Part shown: positions 1 to 6,331 of the stretch, piece after piece
How positions within the stretch are numbered: position 1 is the stretch's first letter
Layout of the letters: every line of letters begins with the position of its first letter
Origin: Solobacterium sp.
GTDB taxonomy: Bacteria > Bacillota_I > Bacilli_A > Erysipelotrichales > Erysipelotrichaceae
Reading direction: 5' to 3'
Assembly (NCBI GenBank): GCA_016284975.1
Contig: JAEEPV010000206.1
Span: 1 to 9,062, forward strand
Length of the DNA stretch: 9,062 nt
Notes under the pieces: model-generated
Told to the model about the DNA's origin: nothing
What the model saw: the letters and a program-made list of their open reading frames with translations, nothing else
Databases searched by the model: none
Made by a program: the position numbers and the translations under genes

Positions 1-110
1 CGATGGATTTTGTGTGTAATTCCAGCCGGTCTCTGCCGTATTTCATTCCGATACCGGCTATTCCAATATCATATATTACCGTTTCTGCTCACACATGATT
101 ATCCGTTCAA
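1..110. other. Left-edge intergenic or gene-end DNA with an imperfect inverted repeat
   Basis: No gene can be supported with confidence here. An inverted repeat, AGCCGGT (24-30) and ACCGGCT (53-59), extends two more pairs after a mismatch and encloses about 17 bases. Neither strand has a T-tract after it, so it is not a convincing terminator. On the minus strand a frame is open from just after a TGA near base 93 to base 1, with one ATG at 46-44. It could be the first 15 codons of a leftward gene divergent from the zinc-ribbon gene, but it has no clear ribosome binding site. Confidence 0.4.
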
Positions 111-119
111 TGGTAAGAT
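111..119 (+). promoter_or_regulatory. Candidate extended -10 promoter element for the zinc-ribbon gene
   Basis: The bases TGGTAAGAT fit the extended -10 form TGnTAtaAT, with TG one base before a TAAGAT hexamer. No good TTGACA-like -35 lies 16-18 bases upstream, which extended -10 promoters can tolerate. Transcription would begin near base 126, leaving a leader of about 30 bases that carries the ribosome binding site. This is inferred from motif match alone. Confidence 0.35.
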
Positions 120-140
120 AGTTTTATGTATGATCAGCAC

Positions 141-147
141 GGAGGTG
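141..147 (+). promoter_or_regulatory. Strong ribosome binding site for the zinc-ribbon gene
   Basis: GGAGGTG is a near-perfect anti-16S match and ends nine bases before the ATG at 157. It fixes that codon as the start. Confidence 0.85.
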
Positions 148-156
148 AAATAATTT

Positions 157-909
157 ATGAATTGTCCTAATTGCGGCGCAACACTGAATGAAGATTCACT
201 GTTCTGCACAGCTTGCGGAGCCAAACTGGAACCAGCACTTGCTCCTGCACCGGTGAAGGAACCCGCTCCAGCGAAGTATGCGAATGTATGTATGCAATGC
301 GGAACTCCGCGGGCAGGAGAAGAACTGTTCTGCAAGAACTGCGGCGCATCTCTTCAACTGATTGAGTCGGAGGCACAGCCTGCAGTTTCTCCTGAATTCC
401 CTGCACCTTCAGCGATGGCTGACCAGGTTTCGGTTCAGCCTGCCCCTCAGCCGATGCCGGTTCAGGAACAGGTTCCCCCTGCCGGTCCGGTTTATGCGCA
501 GCCTGCACCTGGAATTAATCCGACATTCGAAGCAGCACCCGCCAATCTGAAGGAATTTGTTCTGCGCTTCGGTGACGAAAGAACCCAGAAGACCATGAAG
601 ACTGCCAGCATCATCCTTTATGTATTCGCAGCACTCAATCTGGTTTTTGCATTAGTCAGCGGAAATCTTCCACTCGATGCGGCTATTCTTGCAGGACTTG
701 GCTACTGGTATTCGAGAACCTATTCCAATAAATGTGCAATCGCATTTCTGGCCTATGCGATTCTGTCCATGGTATTAGCGCTTGTATATAACGGAACACT
801 CAGCGGATGGCTGATCCTGATTCTTGCAGTATTGATATTTACAACGACCCAGAAAGCTCAGAAAGCTTTTAATGAATATCAGAGAAACGGCCAGATTCCG
901 ATGCAGTAG
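157..909 (+). CDS. Double zinc-ribbon domain membrane protein
   Basis: A 250-residue protein with two N-terminal zinc-ribbon modules. The first uses C3, C6, C17 and C20; the second uses C45, C48, C59 and C62. Each is a CxxC-x10-CxxCGA unit that should bind one zinc ion. Residues about 70-130 are a proline-, alanine- and glutamine-rich linker with no predicted fold. Hydrophobic segments follow at about 149-168, 172-186, 192-211 and 214-231, then a short polar tail. There is no signal peptide, so the zinc ribbons probably face the cytoplasm. Proteins of this plan are very common in Bacillota and are usually annotated only as zinc-ribbon domain-containing; their function is mostly unknown. The start is set by GGAGGTG nine bases upstream. 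The gene stands alone and ends at a hairpin terminator. The family assignment is firm, but no specific role is claimed. Confidence 0.93.
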   Translation: MNCPNCGATLNEDSLFCTACGAKLEPALAPAPVKEPAPAKYANVCMQCGTPRAGEELFCKNCGASLQLIESEAQPAVSPEFPAPSAMADQVSVQPAPQPMPVQEQVPPAGPVYAQPAPGINPTFEAAPANLKEFVLRFGDERTQKTMKTASIILYVFAALNLVFALVSGNLPLDAAILAGLGYWYSRTYSNKCAIAFLAYAILSMVLALVYNGTLSGWLILILAVLIFTTTQKAQKAFNEYQRNGQIPMQ

Positions 910-946
910 GAATATTCCTGTTGCGTACAAACGATTGTTTTTCACA

Positions 947-980
947 AAAGCTCAGCTTAACCGCTGAGCTTTCTGTTTCT
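947..980. terminator. Bidirectional intrinsic terminator between convergent genes
   Basis: A perfect 10-bp stem, AAAGCTCAGC (947-956) and GCTGAGCTTT (963-972), closes a six-base loop. On the plus strand it runs into TTTCTGTTTCT; on the minus strand it runs into TTTTGTGAAAAA. It lies 37 bases after the zinc-ribbon gene and 20 bases after the end of the minus-strand lipoprotein gene, so it should stop transcription from both sides. Confidence 0.85.
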
Positions 981-1000
981 CAATTCTGATGTCTGTATTC

Positions 1001-1435
1001 TTACTCCGCCGGCAGCACTTCAATGGTTACCGTACCGGTCGCTTTTTCAAGAACCGTTGCCCGAACGTAATACGTGCCGGCAGGAACGGTACCGGAGACA
1101 CCGTCGCCGCTTCCGATGATTGCGGTAATAAGTGCTCCTCCATCCATTTCAGGAAGTTCTTCACTGCTCTGTTCACCGGATGACAGGATAATTTCAACTT
1201 TTATCTCACCGCGGGCAATGCCGGAAGAAATGACAATCATATCTCCTTCATCCGCATTCAGTGACCCGACCATAAAGAAGGCATCCTTTGCGGCGTTTTC
1301 TGCAGTGATTACCATTCGTTTTTCAGCATTTTCCGTTACCCCAAATTCTGATTTCCCACACGCTGCGAGCATCATTACAAGCACAAGCAGGAGAATCCCC
1401 GCTTTCGCTGTGATCCGTTTCATTGTTTTTTCCAT
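1001..1435 (-). CDS. Small predicted lipoprotein of unknown function
   Basis: A 144-residue secreted lipoprotein. The N-terminus has lysine and arginine (KTMKR), a hydrophobic core rich in Leu, Val and Met, then a lipobox LAAC with the lipidated cysteine at residue 26. The mature part, about 118 residues, is rich in Val, Ile, Gly and Thr in alternating patterns, ending in a PAGTYYVRATVLE segment, and looks all-beta. I do not recognise the family. The start is uncertain. The ATG at 1435 has GAGGA five bases upstream and is preferred. A GTG at 1447 would overlap the preceding stop (GTGA) and has AGGA eight bases upstream. An ATG at 1423 gives the most canonical signal peptide. It follows the 162-residue gene by eight bases, so the two are probably translated from one mRNA. 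The shared terminator lies just beyond its stop. Confidence 0.88.
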   Translation of the reverse strand: MEKTMKRITAKAGILLLVLVMMLAACGKSEFGVTENAEKRMVITAENAAKDAFFMVGSLNADEGDMIVISSGIARGEIKVEIILSSGEQSSEELPEMDGGALITAIIGSGDGVSGTVPAGTYYVRATVLEKATGTVTIEVLPAE

Positions 1436-1443
1436 ATCATTCC

Positions 1444-1932
1444 TCACTCCGGGATTCCTACCGATTCCCCGACATAAATATACCTCAGATGATAGCCATC
1501 GGAAGGTTCTTTGAGATCGTTGTATCCGATACTGACGCCATACGCTTCCGATACATCCAGAGCTTTGTCACCAAACCCGTAGACATAGTGATAATGAGGA
1601 TGGCTGTCCTCAACCAGCTTTGGCTTTCTTCCAGATACCCATTCAGCATCCTGCATGAAATAAGCCCTCTCCTCAACACATTTGATGGTACTTTCTGATG
1701 GCATCTCCGTGATCGTTTTCTTCCTGCCCTTACCTTTAATCATACGATCTGTCCATATACCGTCTTTCAATGTTCCGATATACATTTCCTTCACGGACTG
1801 ATCCTTCATGATTGCAAACCAGCAGGTATCACCCTTTCCGCCTATCACCCAGTCGACTTCATCGCGAAACGCCTGATAGAATTCAAAACCTTTTTCCTGC
1901 TGTACCAGTTCCAAAAAACGATAATTTCCCAT
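1444..1932 (-). CDS. Hypothetical cytosolic protein, 162 residues
   Basis: I do not recognise this protein. It has no signal peptide and no membrane segment. It is rich in aromatic residues (Tyr, Trp, Phe) and charged residues. Visible features are a basic patch KGKGRKK at about 66-72, a single Cys at 85, and a histidine/tyrosine cluster HPHYHYVYGFGDKA at 111-124 that could be a ligand- or metal-binding spot, though this is speculative. The start ATG at 1932 has AAGGAG ten bases upstream, a strong if slightly distant site. The gene lies 34 bases after the flavodoxin-like gene and eight bases before the lipoprotein gene, all in one direction, so co-transcription is likely. The coding call is supported by the ribosome binding site, the spacing and the protein-like composition. 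Antisense frames through the region look like shadows. Confidence 0.85.
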   Translation of the reverse strand: MGNYRFLELVQQEKGFEFYQAFRDEVDWVIGGKGDTCWFAIMKDQSVKEMYIGTLKDGIWTDRMIKGKGRKKTITEMPSESTIKCVEERAYFMQDAEWVSGRKPKLVEDSHPHYHYVYGFGDKALDVSEAYGVSIGYNDLKEPSDGYHLRYIYVGESVGIPE

Positions 1933-1966
1933 TTATCTGTTTCTCCTTTCTCTGCACTTCACAGAC

Positions 1967-2419
1967 CTACCGACTGTTTTGCAGCATCCGATAAAAATCC
2001 ACTGCCGCATCAATTTCTTCTTTGTCCGGATGGCCTTTGGCAATTCCGCCAATCAGTTTGAACGGACCAAAGGTATCAAATCCAGGACAGCCAAATTCAC
2101 CCAGCTCCCGGCAGTGTTTTTTCTCCGTAACCTGACGTATGCCATTCAGGAATCTTCCTGCCGGTGCTCCATGCGTGTAGATGAAGAAAACCTCTTTGTT
2201 TTCCGGAAGATGCGCCTCTGCAAAGGATTTGACCTGTTTTGCAAATTCATTGTAGTAAATACCGGAAGCCAGTCCGATACGATCATAGCCGGCAAGATCT
2301 GCGTCAGATGCTTCAGTCACATCGATCAGCGTTACGGTCTGATCTGCTTTTTGAATTGCGTCCAGGAGTTTTTTCGTATTTCCATGATGTTTGGAATAGT
2401 AGATGATAGCTGTTTTCAT
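1967..2419 (-). CDS. Flavodoxin-like FMN-binding protein
   Basis: A 150-residue protein of the short-chain flavodoxin fold, close to the usual length. The N-terminal beta strand MKTAIIYYS is followed by the phosphate-binding loop SKHHGNTK (9-16). The second loop around ASGIYY (51-56) and the third around THGAPAG (82-88) would hold the isoalloxazine ring. The C-terminal stretch at about 108-131, with CPGFDTFGPFK and IGGIAKGHP, is typical of the flavodoxin-domain proteins of Bacillota. The likely role is cytoplasmic one- or two-electron transfer with FMN, but its partner is unknown. The ATG overlaps the stop of the MFS gene (ATGA, 2416-2419), so translation is probably coupled; AAAGGAG lies 14 bases upstream, too far to be ideal. 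This coupling ties it to the transporter, not to a reductase. Family confidence is high; substrate and partner are unknown. Confidence 0.92.
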   Translation of the reverse strand: MKTAIIYYSKHHGNTKKLLDAIQKADQTVTLIDVTEASDADLAGYDRIGLASGIYYNEFAKQVKSFAEAHLPENKEVFFIYTHGAPAGRFLNGIRQVTEKKHCRELGEFGCPGFDTFGPFKLIGGIAKGHPDKEEIDAAVDFYRMLQNSR

Positions 2420-3693
2420 ACGGATTCAACAATCTCCTTTCCTTCTTCATACAGCTTCGGATAAGCTTTTCGATCCTTTCCCTTCAGTATGACGCCCAGC
2501 AGAATCGAAATGACTACAACCGTCAGTATAAACACCCAGGCCCAGTTCGATCCGGCCCGATCATAGATCTGACCGACAGACAGTTCCACCAGAACCATTA
2601 GTACCGTATAAACAACACTCATGATTCCATTTACTCTTCCCCGATGACTTGCAGGTATCCGTACGGAAACATACGGACCTTCCGAGATCGCGGTAAAGAT
2701 CTCGCCCCAGGTAAATATCAGCATGGCCAGATAATAGAACGGCACAATACCCAGGAACAGCAGAAATACCAGATATCCAGTAAAGATGAGAACCCTTCCG
2801 GAGATCATTTTTCCGGTATCTCTCATGTTCGAGAACACCTTCGTAATAAGAGGTGTAAAGATGACAACCGTTATGCAGTTGAGGCTTGTCACCGTTCCAA
2901 ACAGAAGTGCTCCGCTCTCTCCATGAACGGCAGCCATATCCAGCGGCATGATATAGGTGTACTGCATATAAGCAGCGTTGCACAGTGCTCCGCACATCAG
3001 AAACAACATCAGCAGCGGATTATCCTTTAGTACTCCGAGGACGCTCGTGTCTTCTTTTTTCTCCTGATATACCGCTTCTTCACTCCTGTCTTCCACCGGT
3101 GTAATGTCCTTTATAAACAGCGCAATCAGGATCGTTGAACATCCGATGGAAATCCCGCTTGTCAGAAAACTGAGCCATAGATAATTCTGAAACAGCAGCC
3201 CTGCAATTGTCGGGGAAAGGATGGATCCAAGATTACTGCCGAGATATTCCAGCGAGAAGGCACGTTCTCTGTCATTTGTTGTTGAAAGATCCGCAAACAG
3301 TGCTTCATAGGAAGGATATTCTACGCTTTGCAGAATACCTGCAAGCACAAACAGGAAAATGGTTCCGAGTCCAAGCGGTACCACTGCACAGGCAAAGAAG
3401 CAGAGAATGCTTATAATGTCACAGATTACAATTACCCATTTCTTGTTATACCGGTCCGCAAGTTTGCCGCCGACGATATTCGCCGGCAGAATGATCACAC
3501 TCGCACCCACAAAGAAATACGATATCTCGGTAGCAGACAGGCCCAGTTTCTGACTGAGGATCATAGTCATAACCGGCCAGATCATACTGCCGAGGTTGGT
3601 AACGACTCTTCCAAAAAAGAGAATGTAGATTTCTTTTCGTAATCCGCGGTATCGATCGAACAGTTTCATATTCTTTTTATTATACAGTGACAA
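2416..3693 (-). CDS. MFS family transporter (drug/metabolite exporter type)
   Basis: A 425-residue integral membrane protein with about twelve hydrophobic segments in two sets of six, split by a charged loop at about 195-220 (EDRSEEAVYQEKKED). The MFS motif A is clear between helices 2 and 3 as GGKLADRYNKK (75-85). The first helix contains GRVVTNLGSMIWP, as in H+-driven efflux members of the family. It most likely exports a small molecule in exchange for protons, but the substrate cannot be read from sequence. The start is doubtful: the longest frame begins with TTG at 3693 (AAAGG nine bases upstream), whereas an ATG at 3669 (MKLFDRYRG) gives a protein eight residues shorter that looks like a natural MFS N-terminus. 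A TATAAT lies just ahead of that ATG. The gene overlaps the flavodoxin gene by four bases. Confidence 0.93.
   Translation of the reverse strand: MSLYNKKNMKLFDRYRGLRKEIYILFFGRVVTNLGSMIWPVMTMILSQKLGLSATEISYFFVGASVIILPANIVGGKLADRYNKKWVIVICDIISILCFFACAVVPLGLGTIFLFVLAGILQSVEYPSYEALFADLSTTNDRERAFSLEYLGSNLGSILSPTIAGLLFQNYLWLSFLTSGISIGCSTILIALFIKDITPVEDRSEEAVYQEKKEDTSVLGVLKDNPLLMLFLMCGALCNAAYMQYTYIMPLDMAAVHGESGALLFGTVTSLNCITVVIFTPLITKVFSNMRDTGKMISGRVLIFTGYLVFLLFLGIVPFYYLAMLIFTWGEIFTAISEGPYVSVRIPASHRGRVNGIMSVVYTVLMVLVELSVGQIYDRAGSNWAWVFILTVVVISILLGVILKGKDRKAYPKLYEEGKEIVESV
3679..3684 (-). promoter_or_regulatory. Candidate -10 element (TATAAT) ahead of the MFS gene
   Basis: The minus strand carries a perfect TATAAT consensus, ending nine bases before the ATG at 3669. 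No recognisable -35 lies 16-19 bases upstream, because that position falls inside the hairpin at 3699-3716. If active, it would give a transcript with almost no leader and would exclude the TTG start at 3693. It may be chance in an A/T-rich gap. Confidence 0.3.
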
Positions 3694-3694
3694 A

Positions 3695-3716
3695 TGAAAG
3701 AGCCTTTACAGGCTCT
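3695..3716 (-). terminator. Short terminator-like hairpin after the ligase gene
   Basis: Read on the minus strand, AGAGCC, a six-base loop TGTAAA and GGCTCT form a perfect six-bp stem, followed by a weak T-rich stretch (TTCATTTG). It begins 21 bases after the ligase stop codon. The stem is short and the T-tract interrupted, so it may only partly terminate and let some transcript continue into the MFS gene. Confidence 0.5.
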
Positions 3717-3736
3717 GAGAATTGTTTTGGGATGAT

Positions 3737-5065
3737 TTATTTCGAGAAGTCTTTGTAGATATGCTTGAACTTACCGCTGACCGGGTCTGCCTGCGGAGGA
3801 ATCTCGGAGAAACGGATTTTAACCTGTAATCCTTTACTTTGGAAAAATGCATCCAGATCTCTGTGTGCTTCTTCAAATGCCGCTTCCGGCTGATCGGCAA
3901 GGATTCTCACTTCCACCGCATCCTCTGCCCGTTGAACCAGCTGAAATCTGCGGATTGGTTTTACTTCCTCCAGAATCTTGTACAGAGACATCGGTGCGAT
4001 CCGGACCCTGTTACAGAACTCAAGGATATCATCGGTTCGCCCTTCGATCTCCAGCCACCGTGTACTTCGACCGCATCTGCATGTTTCATCATGTACGATA
4101 ATGCGATCTGTCAGCTCATACCGGATAAACGGCTGAATGGTATTTGCCAGATTTGTAATCAGTGCTTTGTCTGACTGTTCTCCGAACGGGACCGGCTGAT
4201 AATTCTGATCGACCGGTTCCACAATGACCCAATCTTCGTTGATGTGCAGATGTTTTTCTTCACATTCACAGGCAATCTCTCCGCCTTCGGTACAGGAGTA
4301 ATGCGTCTGAACATAACACCCGAACTTCGTTGTCAGCTTTTCCCGTATTTCATCGGTCAGAAACTCCCCGCCCGTAATAACGACATCCGGATGAATATCG
4401 AGATCCTCAAAATCAGCCAGCAGTGCAAGATTGGAAGGATACCCGCTTAACATGGAAGGCTGAAAGTCATTCAGCTGTTTAATGATCTCTGCTTCCGGCG
4501 CATTTACATCCACGGTGATCTTGGTTTTCTGATGCGGCATTTTCAGATGCAGGTACCGTGACATTCCACAGGCCAGATAGAACCCGTAATCCGCAAAGAC
4601 CCCTGCCGTCTTTTTGCCGTGTTTCATGAACTTCTGGAAATCTTCTTTCCGCGCAAAGGTACGGAACGCCGCTACCGCAGATGAAACATCGATCATATCC
4701 TGATCGTACAGTACGACTGCCGGATTGCCGGTCGATCCGGATGTTTTGAAAATCAGATAGTGATCATCGATCATTCGCCCGATATGATCGAGATCTTCCG
4801 TGAATGCATTGATCCGTTCCATCGTGATACGCCGGTCTGTCAGAACATCATCAAAATTTGCCATCATCTCAGACTTGGTTACCGGCGGCAGATCACTCAG
4901 CGTGTATTCTGTTCCAAGATTCGCATAATGTTCCCGATAATATGGACTATTTTCCCTGGCATACTGCACAAGTTTTCTGAGACGCTTCTGCTGTACGGTA
5001 TCCAGCTTTTCTCTTGACCACCGGTCACCGTTTCGGGTCTTCAGCATTTTTCCAATCAGGCTCAT
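3737..5065 (-). CDS. PaaK/CapK-like adenylate-forming ligase (phenylacetate-CoA ligase family)
   Basis: A 442-residue member of the PaaK/CapK branch of the AMP-binding superfamily, near the usual 430-450. The phosphate loop is TSGSTGNP (108-115). The adenylation motif YSCTEGGE occurs at 256-263, followed by the family's acidic/Cys stretch and HINED (274-278). YELTDR (316-321) carries the ribose-binding aspartate. CRCGR (329-333) and EGRTDD (341-346) match the PaaK CxCGR and GRxDD pattern. A C-terminal SGKF supplies the likely catalytic lysine at 432. It should activate a carboxylic acid with ATP to an acyl-AMP, and perhaps pass it to CoA. The acid is unknown; the N-terminal region (KLVQYARENSPYYREHY) is typical of the family and gives no clue. 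The ATG at 5065 has GAGG eight bases upstream, within the end of the GNAT gene, with a four-base gap, so translation is likely coupled. Confidence 0.92.
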   Translation of the reverse strand: MSLIGKMLKTRNGDRWSREKLDTVQQKRLRKLVQYARENSPYYREHYANLGTEYTLSDLPPVTKSEMMANFDDVLTDRRITMERINAFTEDLDHIGRMIDDHYLIFKTSGSTGNPAVVLYDQDMIDVSSAVAAFRTFARKEDFQKFMKHGKKTAGVFADYGFYLACGMSRYLHLKMPHQKTKITVDVNAPEAEIIKQLNDFQPSMLSGYPSNLALLADFEDLDIHPDVVITGGEFLTDEIREKLTTKFGCYVQTHYSCTEGGEIACECEEKHLHINEDWVIVEPVDQNYQPVPFGEQSDKALITNLANTIQPFIRYELTDRIIVHDETCRCGRSTRWLEIEGRTDDILEFCNRVRIAPMSLYKILEEVKPIRRFQLVQRAEDAVEVRILADQPEAAFEEAHRDLDAFFQSKGLQVKIRFSEIPPQADPVSGKFKHIYKDFSK

Positions 5066-5069
5066 TGCA

Positions 5070-5588
5070 TTATCCTCTCAGATCAAGATACATGATTTCG
5101 AAATCAACGTATTCGTCACCGATCTTGAAATAAGCTGGTGAAGTTCCAATATGACGGAACCCGTACTTTTCATAAAGATGCACCGCATTCGTGTTATCCG
5201 CTCGCACTTCCAGATTGAGGATCTCGATTCCCGCGTCTTTCGCAAATTCAATCAGTTTCTCCATTAGAATACTTCCGATTCCTTTATTCCATTCATCGCG
5301 GATCACAGTAATTCCAAGCTCCGCACGATGCGACATTCTTCGCGGCATCGAATGGATACTTCCGTTCGCAATCAGTTCATCCTCTCTGAAAACACCAAGC
5401 ATGATGGATTTGGGATCCTCATGCATTTCCGCAAGCATCGTTTGTTCCGCCGCTTCCGAGATCGGAATCCCGTCGGCGCCAAACGTCAGATTATCGGTTT
5501 CTCCGCCGACTCTCTTCGTAAACGCAAGAAGCGCTTTCGCATCTTCCGGCATCAGTTCGCGGATCTGTAGTTCGTTATTTACCATCAT
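5070..5588 (-). CDS. GNAT family N-acetyltransferase
   Basis: A 172-residue GNAT-fold acyltransferase of ordinary single-domain length. The acetyl-CoA-binding motif A is visible as RDEWNKGIGS (97-106), matching the R/QxxGxG/A signature, followed by a helix to about 118. Motif B is the NAVHLYEKYGF stretch (134-144), usual in RimI-like members. The order of elements (N-terminal strand-helix, motif A, C-terminal NxxAxxLYEKxGF) is canonical. It should move an acetyl or acyl group from CoA to an amine in the cytoplasm, on a small molecule or protein that cannot be named. Two adjacent ATG codons (5588 and 5585) follow GAGAAAG; the second has the better spacing, so either could be used. It begins 10 bases after the permease stop and ends four bases before the ligase start, so it is probably made with both. 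Confidence 0.93.
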   Translation of the reverse strand: MMVNNELQIRELMPEDAKALLAFTKRVGGETDNLTFGADGIPISEAAEQTMLAEMHEDPKSIMLGVFREDELIANGSIHSMPRRMSHRAELGITVIRDEWNKGIGSILMEKLIEFAKDAGIEILNLEVRADNTNAVHLYEKYGFRHIGTSPAYFKIGDEYVDFEIMYLDLRG

Positions 5589-5598
5589 CTTTCTCTTT

Positions 5599-6315
5599 TC
5601 ATGAAAACAGATTAATCAGTCCACTCACGCCGATCATGACATAGGTAATTCGTTTCAGAAGACGGTCATCCAGCTTATCAACAAGACGATGTGCGATCGT
5701 TACACCTGCAAGAATGACCAGAATGCCGACTGCGATATACGGCAGCTGTTCGAGGGTCAGAATTCCGCAGTAAATACGATAGCCGGTATTGTAAACACCA
5801 TTAATGAAAAAGAATGCCGCAACCGTACCCAGGTATTCTTTCGTCGAAGAGGTCTCGCTGAGAAAGTACAGTACCATCAGCGGGCCGCCGATTCCGAAAA
5901 ACGCATCACATAGTGCTGAGATTACGATATAAACAATCGCCTTGGGGAGAGTCATCGGTGTTTTAGAATCCTGTCGAACGAAAAGATAATATACGGCCAG
6001 CAGGATCAGGAAGACACCAAAGACCTTCTTCATCACCACCCGGTCTGCCTGCTGCGAAAGAGAGATGGCAGCCGAGCAGATCCCAATATAAGGAATCGTC
6101 GGAAACAATACTTTTTTCCACTGCAGCTCCTGCCGATATTTCAGCATCATATCCAGGTTCAGCGGAACCGAGATGCTGACGGAGATCGCTGCCGCCACCG
6201 GCAGTGCCCAGAACAGCGGGTAAGTCATCATCTGAATCGGTCCGCTTCCAAATCCCGCGATTCCCTGAATGAATCCGGCAAGCAGTGCCGTCAGTACAAA
6301 AACAATATATTTCAT
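5599..6315 (-). CDS. TauE/SafE family membrane permease (sulfite exporter-type)
   Basis: A 238-residue membrane protein with about eight hydrophobic segments. It shows the internal duplication of the TauE/SafE (DUF81) family: GFIQGIAGFGSGPIQMM at 14-30 in the first half and SALCDAFFGIGGPLMVLY at 133-150 in the second. The paired G-x-G-G/S-P turns lie in helix breaks thought to line the substrate path. Family members export sulfite, sulfoacetate or other small organosulfur or carboxylate anions; the substrate here is not shown by sequence. The gene follows the hydrolase by 16 bases. Its ATG has no good ribosome binding site in the preceding 20 bases, so it may rely on coupling to the upstream gene. 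It ends 10 bases before the GNAT gene. The substrate could relate to the ligase and acetyltransferase, but that is inference from order. Confidence 0.93.
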   Translation of the reverse strand: MKYIVFVLTALLAGFIQGIAGFGSGPIQMMTYPLFWALPVAAAISVSISVPLNLDMMLKYRQELQWKKVLFPTIPYIGICSAAISLSQQADRVVMKKVFGVFLILLAVYYLFVRQDSKTPMTLPKAIVYIVISALCDAFFGIGGPLMVLYFLSETSSTKEYLGTVAAFFFINGVYNTGYRIYCGILTLEQLPYIAVGILVILAGVTIAHRLVDKLDDRLLKRITYVMIGVSGLINLFS

Positions 6316-6331
6316 TTATCAGATCTAGTAC

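Noticed and set aside
1..153. Plus frame 1 open from base 1 to TAA at 151-153, possibly the end of an upstream gene
   Set aside because: The product has no protein-like pattern, and it would run through the candidate promoter and the ribosome site of the zinc-ribbon gene.
910..1000. Possible small RNA between the convergent genes
   Set aside because: The only structure is the terminator hairpin; no promoter-like element was seen.
1074..1514. Plus-strand open frame of 146 codons opposite the lipoprotein and hypothetical genes
   Set aside because: Serine/proline/isoleucine-rich product typical of an antisense shadow; the minus frames have ribosome sites, a lipobox and operon spacing.
1979..2464. 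Plus-strand open frame of 161 codons across the flavodoxin gene
   Set aside because: The opposite strand encodes a clear flavodoxin with FMN loops; this frame has no recognisable domain or ribosome site.
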